From NCBI GenBank assembly GCA_001599755.1, contig BCHX01000006.1:496001-560000 (forward strand): a stretch of DNA of 64,000 nt, given 5' to 3'. The stretch's first letter is position 1. Each line of letters starts with the position of its first letter. This document shows, piece after piece, positions 34,567 to 44,158 of the stretch. The stretch is from Gliomastix tumulicola. Its lineage: Eukaryota; Ascomycota; Sordariomycetes; Hypocreales; Bionectriaceae. Both the position numbers and the translations under genes were made by a program. The notes under the pieces were generated by a model, which searched no databases, had not been told where the DNA came from, and saw only the letters and a list, made by a program, of their open reading frames with translations.

Positions 34567-35153
34567 ATGCCTACTCAAGAAGAGACCCAAAATCTCGCCG
34601 TCGTGGCAGAATACTTCTCCGAGTATTGGGGCAAGGCCAACCCCGACATCGTGGACAAGCTCTGTGCGGACGAGTTCGTCATCAACTACCCCATGCACGG
34701 CCCGCGCTATGGGAAAGAAGCCGCAAAGAAGATGCTCAGAGAGTTCAAGGAGGCACGTTGATACCACCCTCTCGAGTGTACCGGTCATCCGTCTGCGTTA
34801 GCCCATGTTCTACTTTGTCACTAACATGGCACTTCACGTGATAGGCATTCCCCGACATCTCATTCCATGCCTATCAGCACCCGCTCATTGCGAGCGGGCC
34901 TTACGTGGTCGGCAGATGGATCGGAGGAGGGACGCACTCGGGCGTCGCGTTTGATGACCTGGCCGTCGGCTCACTTGATAGGCCAAATACGGGAAGGAAG
35001 GTTCATTTCTCTGGGACTACTATTTTCACCTTGAAAGAGGGAAAGATCGTCGATGAGACCGGCGAAGAGGGTGCCTTGACCGCTCTTCAGCAACTGGGAC
35101 TCGTTGCGCAGCCGAATCCGGGCAAGGAAGTCAAATATTTGTATGAAGAGTAG
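34567..35153 (+). CDS. SnoaL/NTF2-like small protein
   Basis: Two exons, 34567-34752 and 34845-35153, encode 164 aa without signal peptide. The pattern AEYFSEYWGKANPDIVDKLCADEFVINYPM..GPRYGKEAAKKMLREFKEAFPDISF followed by GRWIGGGTHSG and FSGTTIFTLKEGKIVDE is the SnoaL-like polyketide-cyclase/NTF2 cone fold. Family members bind or cyclise small hydrophobic ligands; no catalytic role can be read. The only in-frame join uses a GC donor (GAG|GCACGT) and a GATAG acceptor, making this a GC-AG intron. An in-frame TTG upstream is not a credible start; the ATG at 34567 has a good context. It sits next to tyrosinase but co-function is not shown. Confidence 0.85.
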
Positions 35154-35535
35154 GAGCCTGGGCTACATCAGGCAGAGAGAGCTACGAATACTCATTGATC
35201 ATACTCCTTAGAGCGTACTTATGACCCTCCGTCAAAAGCTTCAGAAGTATGGTTATTATCCGTCAAAGCAAATGCGAAACATTTCGCGTCGCGTCCAGCG
35301 TGGCATTTTGGCGGAAGTGTGCGGCGGCACATGTCAACAGCGGGTCAACGGCTTGCATCAGCTCTGCATCCTGGGCTGCGCGCTGCTCGTATTTTATTGG
35401 CTATCTGACTCTCTCGGCCTCACTGTGGCCTACCACCTTACGGCCGGTTGACGTGCTAAGCGCCAATGATGTTTCATGGTCATTTAGTGGTCGCCTCGGT
35501 GTGGCCTTTTTTCGAGAGAGGCGCAGTTTGAGCAG

Positions 35536-35563
35536 AGCCAGCGCTTAAAAGCCAGCGCTTAAA
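35536..35563. repeat. 14-bp perfect tandem duplication
   Basis: agccagcgcttaaa occurs twice head to tail at 35536-35549 and 35550-35563, about 165-190 bp upstream of the HET gene start. Its TTAAA(TA) end may act as a weak TATA element. Confidence 0.85.
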
Positions 35564-35661
35564 TACCACCCATGGACATCTTTCCCGCGCGAGGCCTGTC
35601 CATTTCTTTTCTTCGGTGTACACATCGAGTTAAGACGCCATGACAGTCTCTTATCCGTCGC

Positions 35662-35690
35662 GAATCACCCTTGAATCACCCTTGAATCAC
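35662..35690. repeat. 11-bp tandem repeat, 2.6 copies
   Basis: gaatcaccctt is repeated at 35662-35672 and 35673-35683, with a partial third copy to 35690. It lies in the 5' leader of the HET gene, 36 bp before the ATG. Confidence 0.85.
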
Positions 35691-35725
35691 ATAGCCACCC
35701 GCTTCCTTCTTGAGCCAATTCCACG

Positions 35726-37876
35726 ATGGCATCAATCTATCAGACAATTAATACGGAACAATACGAGATACGACTATTGTACATTGAATTCGCCGATAAC
35801 GAGGGCGACGCTATTTCCGCAAAACTCGTCAATGCCAGCTTACTGGAACCTCCAAAGTACTCGGCTTTGTCCTATTGCTGGGGCGATGAAGATACGACGG
35901 TGGAAGCTATCATAAACGGAATTCGAACTCCCATCACCGTCAATCTCGACACGGCCTTGAGATACTTCCGACGGACCAAGACTAACGTCATCTGGGCCGA
36001 TGCGCTTTGTATCAACCAGTCCGATCTCACGGAAAAGAGCTTGCAAGTCCGCTTCATGAAGCAGATCTACCATCAGGCCGAGACTACCATCTCATGGCTT
36101 GGAGATGCCCAAGATGACAAGGCAGAACAGAGCTTGAAGTGCCTCAAATGTACGGGAGGACACAACGCCGCCATTCCGCAAGCCTGTAGTTGTGCTTCAT
36201 CTACGGACGGGATCAACACTACCCCCGCATCCCCAATCACCAAAGGGGTTTGCGTCGGCTGCACTTCACCACACTTTCTTCAAGGCCTTGTCGACCTGTT
36301 CAAGCGGCCCTACTGGAGGCGGCGCTGGATCATCCAGGAAATTGTCGTGTCTTCGAGGGTTGACGTCGTGTGCGGGCAGACAGCCATCAGCCTGGTGTCC
36401 ATGGAGGACGCTCTGCAGAAATGCCGGACACTCGACTTGCTGAATTGGAATAGCCAGGATGAGGCTTCCTGCACTCACTATAATATTCTGAAGGAGCTGC
36501 ATGAGTCTCACGCTCTTGGACAACCAATCTCTATAGCTTCCACCTTATCCGCCACATCAGACTTTCTGTCCAGAGACCCGCGCGACACCATCTTCGCTAT
36601 CCTTGGCATCTCATCGGATGGAGTTGACCTCGTGCCTCTACCGAGCTATTACATGTCCCCAGAGGACGTATCCGTCGCCTTTTCACGGTCGCTGCTTCGG
36701 AAGTACGGGTGCTTCGATATGATTTGGGCACACCGGCAAGCCCACAACCGTAGCCCAAGCCTTCCTAGCTGGGGCCCGGACTGGCTATCGGGACATTGCC
36801 TCGCCCGTCATGACTTCATCTCACAGTCAAGCCGACTGGTCCCGTTGCAAACTAGGCTGGAGAGCTTACAAAGCAGTTCGCACACGATTATCTTACGAGG
36901 AGCGGTACTTGGTACTATAGAATCGCTCACCAGGTCTGCAGAAGACGAAGACCATTGCGACCGCACTGTACATGATCCCGCGTCTCACAGCACGCTTCGC
37001 TACTACGGGACAGACATGCACGTACTGTTCGCCATACTTGCTTGTCTTGTGCCCATTCGCACACATGGTCGGTGGTGGACACCTCCCCGCTTGGTTTTGG
37101 GGGTAAAACGTTGGCGAGCTTGGTCTGCTTATGACGAGAGTGTTTATCTTCGATACTATTTCGGCGCTTTACCGACGACTTCTACACCACCACAGCCTGA
37201 CGACGGAAACCTTCTCAATGCATGGCTTCAGACAAATCGCGACTTCACTGTGGCTGGTAAGCCCCTTCCGCTGTGGCTGGAGAGGTCGCCGGGGTTATTC
37301 GGTGTCGCCGAGACGTTTTGGGCCCCCATCCTCGAATTTGCCCTCATATTTCTCCCAATGGTCTATCTCATAGCCGCCGTGGCTGCATCAAGGCGTGGCC
37401 CCCTCTTCTCCAACACTCTCTATATACAAGTTCCTTTGGTCCTCATCTGTTGGCCAGCTGCAATCTTTCTGTACAACAGGAGGAAATCAAAACAGAAGTA
37501 TCACGAGAGCTTAGCAGCTTCTTGTGCAGGGAAGCTTTGGTTATCCCAGCGACTGGGGACGACAAACACTGGGATGCTAGCGACGTTGCCATTAAACGCA
37601 CAGTCTGGCGATAAGGTCTGCTTTCTCGGAGGCTGCGCAAGTGCAGTGGTACTCCGCGAGGTAGCTGGCACCAACGGCCAGCAGCATAGAGTGGTCGGAC
37701 AAGCCCATGTGTCCTTGAACTCTGAGGATGAGGCGAGATTCCGAGGTTATGTGAAAGTCGTGGATAAATACCTATATAGTTCGGGTCCGTACGACGAGGA
37801 AGACCTTTCATCATACCATAAGGCAATGCAGGACTATGCGCTGGAGACGTGGTGGGAACGGTTTGTCATTGTATGA
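35726..37876 (+). CDS. HET-domain protein with C-terminal transmembrane segments
   Basis: Intronless, 716 aa. The HET domain starts at about residue 43 with PKYSALSYCWGDED and continues with NVIWADALCINQSD..VRFMKQIYHQAETTISWLGD and RRWIIQEIVVSS, the three conserved HET blocks. HET domains trigger cell death in vegetative incompatibility, probably through a TIR-like fold. Unusually, two hydrophobic stretches lie near the C-terminus (about 534-556 and 566-585) with a basic KSK motif after the second, so it may be membrane-anchored. The last 100 residues resemble the usual C-terminal part of HET proteins that mention gkvclLrGc-like sequence (DKVCFLGGCASAVVLRE). Partner and trigger are unknown. 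Confidence 0.9.
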   Translation: MASIYQTINTEQYEIRLLYIEFADNEGDAISAKLVNASLLEPPKYSALSYCWGDEDTTVEAIINGIRTPITVNLDTALRYFRRTKTNVIWADALCINQSDLTEKSLQVRFMKQIYHQAETTISWLGDAQDDKAEQSLKCLKCTGGHNAAIPQACSCASSTDGINTTPASPITKGVCVGCTSPHFLQGLVDLFKRPYWRRRWIIQEIVVSSRVDVVCGQTAISLVSMEDALQKCRTLDLLNWNSQDEASCTHYNILKELHESHALGQPISIASTLSATSDFLSRDPRDTIFAILGISSDGVDLVPLPSYYMSPEDVSVAFSRSLLRKYGCFDMIWAHRQAHNRSPSLPSWGPDWLSGHCLARHDFISQSSRLVPLQTRLESLQSSSHTIILRGAVLGTIESLTRSAEDEDHCDRTVHDPASHSTLRYYGTDMHVLFAILACLVPIRTHGRWWTPPRLVLGVKRWRAWSAYDESVYLRYYFGALPTTSTPPQPDDGNLLNAWLQTNRDFTVAGKPLPLWLERSPGLFGVAETFWAPILEFALIFLPMVYLIAAVAASRRGPLFSNTLYIQVPLVLICWPAAIFLYNRRKSKQKYHESLAASCAGKLWLSQRLGTTNTGMLATLPLNAQSGDKVCFLGGCASAVVLREVAGTNGQQHRVVGQAHVSLNSEDEARFRGYVKVVDKYLYSSGPYDEEDLSSYHKAMQDYALETWWERFVIV

Positions 37877-38588
37877 GCCTACGAAGACCGGAGGCGCAAT
37901 TCATTCATTCATTCTGCTTCGGTAACGTAATGAGGCTTGCAGATCTCACTATCTTGACTACTCGCAATTCGCTCCTTGAACAAAGGCAATGACTAACATA
38001 TCGGAACAACGGTTTATACTCATCCTTTTCCAACTTGTGCTATGAAACATCCGTTTTCTACAGTGCCTCTCGCAGACCGTCATGCATTCATACAGAAGTC
38101 CATCTTGGCCAGTCATCGCTCGCGCCCAGCAGCCATTGGCCAATTCCAACCCGCTGGTCTCCAAAAATCAGCCTGCCCACGTCTTTCCACCGCGCTCTTG
38201 AATCATCGCCGCATCCTGGACCCTGCGCAGGATCAGGCGACCACCAACAAAAGTCGCGTCACTCAATTGAGCACACAATCCACGAGACAGAATTTGACAA
38301 TAGACATTCCAGTGGCTTCTTCCACGGACTCGCCGTTTTATCTGCCTAAGGAGTGACTCCATGAAATCACGGGGATAGGAAAAACGCCTAGCTAGTGCAG
38401 GCGTATTTCTCGGGTTCACCATCCTTGTCACAGACGCGTTAAGTTCTAGGTTGCAGCATTTCAGAGACCATGAATCAGTTATAAAAGAATCGCGATTGTC
38501 CGTCATTTCAAGAATCAGTAAATCATCAATTATCAACAAAACATCAAATTCAAACCAGAACCAAGAACAAGAAGAATCCAATCTCATC
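37877..38588. other. Intergenic region
   Basis: Holds the 3' flank of the HET gene and the promoter of the possible 68-aa gene. Small frames only. Confidence 0.45.
38480..38487 (+). promoter_or_regulatory. TATA box upstream of the possible 68-aa gene
   Basis: TATAAAAG is followed by an A/C-rich leader of about 100 bp up to the ATG at 38589, the layout seen at the certain genes of this window. Confidence 0.5.
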
Positions 38589-38795
38589 ATGTCCAACCGA
38601 TCTCAAGACTCGGCCAAGCGGGAGGAAGAGTACATGAAGCGTCTTGCTGAAGGCTTCTCTTCTCTTCCAGACCGAGATGTCCCTTCGGGGACGAGCAAGT
38701 CGGCAGCAAGACCAGCTTCGGACAGCAGTTCCTCGACCAATGTCACCATCACACGGACCATTCGCTCTGCCATGTCAGGGATGAAGAGGTCTTGA
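38589..38795 (+). CDS. Possible small Ser-rich protein, 68 aa
   Basis: No family recognised. The ATG at 38589 (catcATGtcc) opens a 68-codon frame: a charged helical N-terminal part (SAKREEEYMKRLAEGF) followed by a Ser/Thr-rich half ending TIRSAMSGMKRS. There is no signal peptide or membrane segment and no cysteine. Support comes from a strong TATA box about 105 bp upstream and an AC-rich leader without ATG, not from homology. It could be a small intrinsically disordered protein or a chance frame in a transcribed leader. Confidence 0.4.
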   Translation: MSNRSQDSAKREEEYMKRLAEGFSSLPDRDVPSGTSKSAARPASDSSSSTNVTITRTIRSAMSGMKRS

Positions 38796-39663
38796 AGGAT
38801 GGAATAGATTCATTGGAGAATGATCTGGAGTTTGGATTTGTCTGTTTCGTTTCGGAAGGAAATAGAATGGTTTGCTTAGGAATTTGAGAGTCCAGTTAGC
38901 GTTTGGGGTGGTATTTTAGTATCTGTCAGCGTTAGATTCATAGCACGGCGCTGGGTATAGAATTGGAGTTGGGCGTTTCTTGATTCATGACTTTTTTATT
39001 TCAATCTGGTTTGCTTTCTCTCCTTTGCTTTAGGTAGTCTAGATTTCGTGATCTCGGTAGACGTTGGTGATCTTGATATTGGGTGGCACAGGCGGGTACT
39101 GGATTGCGGCCTGTGCCGACGGGTGTCTGTGCATTTCTTGGCCTTCCAATGTTCAGCAAGATCTTACGTAGCATTTAAATGATAAACTCAATTGACAGCA
39201 ATCTCAATCTCGTACGTGCCGCTTGCCAAGTGACGGACTGCCATCCAGACCACGCGTTGGATGCCGCAAAAATGTTGTAGGCCTGAATTAGCCCCGTTGT
39301 GCTCGCTGGCGAGAAAACGCCTCGCCCTAAATCGTAGAGTCCGCCTTGGAGTCAGTGCACGCACAGCCAGACGTTAGCGTGTCGTTAACCCCCTAGAAAT
39401 TACTCACTGATGATTCGGAGTGACTCACCTCGAGTCACTTCATCGATTCTCCAGACTGACAGACTGTGAGTCCAATGATAAAATACTCGATGCCTATTTA
39501 ATCATCTCTCTGTGTTCCATTGCTGCAGCTTAGTATCATGTGACTGAACGTAATTGAATTTGATCCGTCCCCTTCACCACTAACCATCGGCCCCGAGAGC
39601 CGAATATCCGTCACCATTCCCATACCACCACATTTATCACCTACCACCACCCATCAACAAATC
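38796..39663. other. Promoter region of the multidomain RNA-end enzyme
   Basis: 868 bp with no gene. It contains a pair of Gcn4/CpcA-like sites listed separately. Confidence 0.5.
39421..39437. promoter_or_regulatory. Paired Gcn4/CpcA-like TGACTC sites
   Basis: TGACTCA at 39421-39427 and GAGTCA (the same site inverted) at 39432-39437 lie about 230 bp upstream of the ATG at 39664. This sequence is the binding core of the bZIP factors Gcn4/CpcA/Cpc1. Function is inferred from the motif only. Confidence 0.3.
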
Positions 39664-42600
39664 ATGGCGTCGTCCGACGAGCCCCCGTCCTCACCTCCTT
39701 CGTCTCTTTCTACTCCCTCGAGTGATACCGCCCTATGTATCATCCCTCCGCGCCACCTCTGGGAGCCAGTCGACCGCCTGCGATCTCTCCACGACAAAGG
39801 CTACAACCGATGGCCCCCGCACATCAACCTGGTGTATCCATTCGTCAGTGTGGACTGTCTTCCCGGTGCCGTCGACGCCATCCGGGAGCTAGACCTGTCT
39901 AGCATCCTCAGTGCCGGGTCAAACATCGACTTAGGTGATGCCGACACGTTCAACCACAAGCAGTACAACACCATCCATCTCCGACCAGCTCCCGGCAGCG
40001 ATGCAGAGGATGTCCTACAGCAGCTAGCGCGGTCCTTGCGGCTGGCTTTAGGGCGGCCAGCAAACGAGAAATTCACCCCTCATATGACCATCGCGCAGAG
40101 CTACGACGCGCAATGTGCAGCACACCACTATCTCATGGAGAAGGTTCGGTCGCTGACTGGCCTCTCCTGGGACATCACCGAGCTGGCTGTTCTGGTTCGT
40201 GATCGGGGAGCCAGCAATGACTCACTCACCCCAGGCAGCATGAGAGTCTGGGCTTACATCGACGTCAACCCGGTCCAGGTTAGGCGTCTTCCCAAGGCAG
40301 AAATCTTGTATCCTGCTGTGCAAGACGAGTCGAACAGAGGCGTCAAGTCGGTGCCTCAGCTCACGTACCACTTCTCAGACACCGACCGGAAATGGATCAC
40401 CGGGACTACGTCAGAGGCGACTTCAGCTGTCGAAGCCCCGGCTGTGAGCCTCGACCGTCTTATTGTTGCATCCTACAATGTTCTTGGGGAATTTGAGTGG
40501 CCTCCCAATCAGGCAAGGTACCCGAACCTCGTCTCGCACCTCGTATCCGATCGAGGTCTGGCAGATATCCTGGTGCTAGAGGAGGCGACGGACCATTTTC
40601 TGCAATACCTTTTGGCGGACGATAGAATCCGTGCTCGATACCCTTACTCGACTCATGGTCCATCGAATCAGGTCGAGGTCGGTCCTCTACCTAATCACCT
40701 AAATGTCGTGGTGCTGAGCCGCTTCGAGCTGCAATGGAGCCATCTCCCTTTTCAACGAAGACACAAGGGAGCAGCCATCGTCACCTTCCCTTCTCTAAAC
40801 GATGTGGCCACCACTCATGATGAGTCGGAAGGACTGCCTTTGGTTCTTGCTGCGTGTCATCTGACGCATGGACTCGTTGACGGTGCCGTCATTTGCAAGA
40901 AGAACGAGATCTCTCGACTTCTCGATCATCTAGCCTCCAACTTCGGCTCCCATCCCCAGATCATTGCCGGCGATTTCAACATGCCTACTTCCTCCTACAC
41001 CATCGAGATGGCCCGCAAGACTCGTCATATCTCAACCGAGTCCTATCGATACCTCCGTGACTTCGATTCCATGCTCGCCAATGCAGGATGGCAGGACGCA
41101 TGGCTGGCTTCAAGGATCCAAAGCGGAGAATCTTCTGCATCTGCATCGACCGAGACCCAAGACACGTCGGAAAAGCACTACGAGGGAGAGCAGGGCGCCA
41201 CGTTTGATCCCTTGTCGAACAGGTTGGCTGCAAGACTGGTGGGTGACGGCCTGAACAAGCGACCGCAGAGATACGATAGGATCCTGGTGAACGGTCGCCT
41301 TGGACTGCGCCCTTCCCGCTTCAACATGTTCGGATTGGAGCGATCTGGTGACGATGTTGGTGCGAGCGATCACTGGGGCATTCGCTGCCTGTTGGCTCCT
41401 CGACAAGAACATGTCGACAGTCGCTCTGACGCGTACATCCGAAGTATCAAGCTTCAGAAATCGCCAGCCTCTTTGGGTAGTCTGGAACAGTTGCAGGGTC
41501 TCCTACACAAGCGAGAGCTACTTCCCTCCAAGAAGGACGCGACTGAGAGGCTTGACGCTATTTTTTTACTCGCCCGCGTCCTCGAATGCCAAATCGAGGG
41601 CCAGGCCAAGGTTGACGGCTCCAAGGGGAAGGCACAGTTTGTCATGGCTCCCGTTGGCTCATATGGCCTTGGTGTCTGGACACAGGCATCTGATCTGGAC
41701 CTTCTGTGCATTGGCTCTATCAGCCACAAGACCTTTATGAAGCTCGCAGTGACGAGGCTTAGGAAGGTGACCGCTGAAGGTATCACCATTATTCGCAAGG
41801 TGAAGGCTTCTACTGGTACGATGGTGCTTCTAGATGTGAACGGCATCAGCGTCGATCTTCACTACTGTGGTGCTTCTCGCATACTCGAAGAGTAAGTCAC
41901 ACCCATACCACAAGAGACTACATCAGATTATTAACCCTTCTAGATTTCCCAACGTTCTGAATCGGCCACCCACAGACCCTGTCTTCTCCCTGCCGGTCCA
42001 CACACTTTATAAGCTAAAGCCCCTGCGAGATGTATCCTACCTTCGCCGATCCATCCCAGACATGGCCCAGTACCGAGTCGCCCATCTCTTTATCAAGACT
42101 TGGGCAAAGTCACGAGGCCTTTATGGACAGAAGTTTGGCCTTCTCGGCGGCATTCACATCACCGCTCTTCTCGTCCCTGTTGTCAAGATGCTCGCCAATG
42201 ACGTGGGCTCTGTCTCGGTTGGAGACATCATTGCCACGTTCTTCCACCACTACGCCCATGTCAATTGGAAGACGCAGATTGTTCTGGACCCTTTCTTCCA
42301 TGGTCAAGGTATTAACCATCGTCGGCTGGAGAGGGAGCCAATGTGCCTTCTCGGCTGGCATGCACCAGCTCTAAACACAGCCCTCAACGCCTCGGCTCCT
42401 ACCGTTCACACCATCTCCACCGAAATGCTGCGAGCCAATGATCTCCTATCGCAAGAGAACATTACATGGGACAAGCTTCTCGGCGCGCAGACTGCTGATC
42501 AGGGAGCTGCGGACTTTTTGAGGGCGCATAAGCTATATGCCAAGATTGATCTGAACTACTGGGGCTCCTCTTCGCAGAAGCGCAATGAGTTTGTTGGATG

Positions 42601-43471
42601 GCTTGAGTCTCGATGTGTCATGCTCCTAGTTGGTAAGTATACATGTTCATTTATGTCCTTTAATTCACCTCGTACTACGTACTAACATGACACCATGCTA
42701 GACCTCGACCGCAAGGTTCCAAGCCTGACAGCTCGCATCTGGCCACAGAGATTCATCGATAGCCATGACACCAAGAACACGGAGACCAACTCCGGAGAGT
42801 CGCTAGAGTACCATGGCTGCTACCTTATAGGCCTTGACTGGGTAGAGGTAGACCCCTCGGTCTCAAAGCCCGCCGACGGCGGTGAAGACGCCAGCGTAGA
42901 TAACCTGCATCGCGCACTCGCATTGTTCTCGGATCGAATCAGAGGCGATGCGATTCACTACGATCCAAACACGTCCTGGATCGGGACTTCTGTCGTTGAT
43001 GGGGACCTGACCAATTTGGAGCCCGACCACAGTCTGGTCGGTGAGAACGCTGGTGACGGCGGTTTCGATGATGATTTCGACTCGGATGACGAAGACGAGG
43101 ACTCGGATGAAGAGGCTGAAGAGGAGGAGATCAACCAGCAGCTGCCCTCGCGCCCAAAGGCCGGTTCTCAGCATGTACAGTCGACGCAGCCTCCCAAGAC
43201 ATCGACAGGCAAACTGCGAACTTCGACTGATGTCATGAACCGCATCCGGTGGGATCCCAATCTGGACAGTTCAGACTTTATTGTCGGATACGACGACCGT
43301 TTCACTGGCATCCAGGAGAAGAAGTTTGAGGAGTGGAAGAGCGAGTTGACCGATGAGGAGTTCATTCCTCAGCACCGGGTCATGTACTTCAAGAGGAAGA
43401 GTGACGGTGAGATTGTGTGGGACCGGAGGCTGAGGGTTGACAAGATCTTTGGCAACGAGGGTCTTGAGTGA
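39664..43471 (+). CDS. Multidomain RNA-end processing protein: 2H phosphoesterase, EEP nuclease, nucleotidyltransferase, MJ1316 domain
   Basis: Three exons (39664-41891, 41944-42632, 42702-43471) encode 1228 aa. Residues about 20-215 are a LigT/2H phosphoesterase-like domain with motifs HIN (53-55) and HMT (140-142). Residues about 265-580 are an endonuclease/exonuclease/phosphatase fold with N272 (SYNVLG), E306/E307, D437/N439 (AGDFNM) and D569-H570 (SDHWG). Residues about 595-970 are a poly(A)-polymerase-like nucleotidyltransferase with GS at 665-666, D677/D679 (SDLDLL) and D731 (SVDLHY). After an acidic linker (about 1085-1115), residues about 1146-1228 form the MJ1316/DUF504 domain (MNRIRWDP...VMYFKRKSDGEIVWDRR). 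2H enzymes open or form 2'-5' or cyclic phosphate ends, EEP nucleases trim, nucleotidyltransferases add nucleotides, and MJ1316 is predicted to recognise cyclic RNA ends. A role in RNA repair or end maturation is inferred. Confidence 0.88.
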
Positions 43472-43517
43472 GGCAGACGTGTTTCGAAGCTCAACACGGC
43501 TGTGACTGTAATACCTG

Positions 43518-43982
43518 TCAGCAGAATCTAGATACGAAACCTATCCCTTTCTTTATATACACTTTTAGTAACGGTCGACGCGGTTTGATGTCAACCGGTC
43601 TATAGAGAATGCCCAGATCCCCGGACGTTTTGGTGTGATACTCTGCGAACCCCAACGCAACCTCCTGGAGGCTTTTGTCGTAGTCAGGGGAGCTGAGAGT
43701 CGCACAGACTTTGGCCTTCCCAAAGTTTAATGAATCATACAACCACGCAGTGCTTCCTACCAGCCCTCTTCTGTGCTCCGAGCCCCCTAGCTTTTCGCTG
43801 CAGCTAAACACGATAGATTGCCAATCGATGACACCGTTGATCTTACATGCTTTCGTTGATGATCCGGCTAACCATTGACTACACAGTGATATAGCGAAAA
43901 GAACAAACTCTTCACTGAATCTAGCATTCGAGAAATCCCAAGCGAGGCCGCAATGGATCTGAGAGCCCCGTGTTATGTTATG
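43518..43982 (-). other. Unassigned 155-codon open frame without ATG
   Basis: On the minus strand the frame stays open from just after a TAG at 43985-43983 to the stop at 43520-43518. It has no ATG, so if real it would be a downstream exon. A possible acceptor CTCTCAG near 43960 could join in frame to a short ATG exon near 44063, across a GTGTGT donor. The encoded text includes ACKINGVIDWQSIVFSCSEK and STAWLYDSLNFGKAKV, which looks protein-like but matches no family known to me. Codon bias is weak. It lies just 3' of a HET gene on the same strand. Alternatives are a 3'-UTR frame or a gene remnant. Confidence 0.25.
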
Positions 43983-44158
43983 CTATGCATTGGTGGATCG
44001 ATTGCATCCAAGGGACTAGGCAGGTGGACGACACACAGGGAGACGGGCATTGTTAGGTGAGTACATTGTGAGTCACACGATGTTGGCTTGAAGAATGGAC
44101 AGGGTGAATTACAGGATGCGTTTGTTTCGCCTGTGACGGTGATGGACTGTGTTTTACG

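Larger units (their letters stand above)
35154..35725. other. Promoter region of the HET gene, with two short tandem duplications
   Basis: This 572-bp region ends at the HET gene ATG. It contains a 14-bp perfect tandem duplication and an 11-bp unit repeated 2.6 times, listed separately. No gene. Confidence 0.5.
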
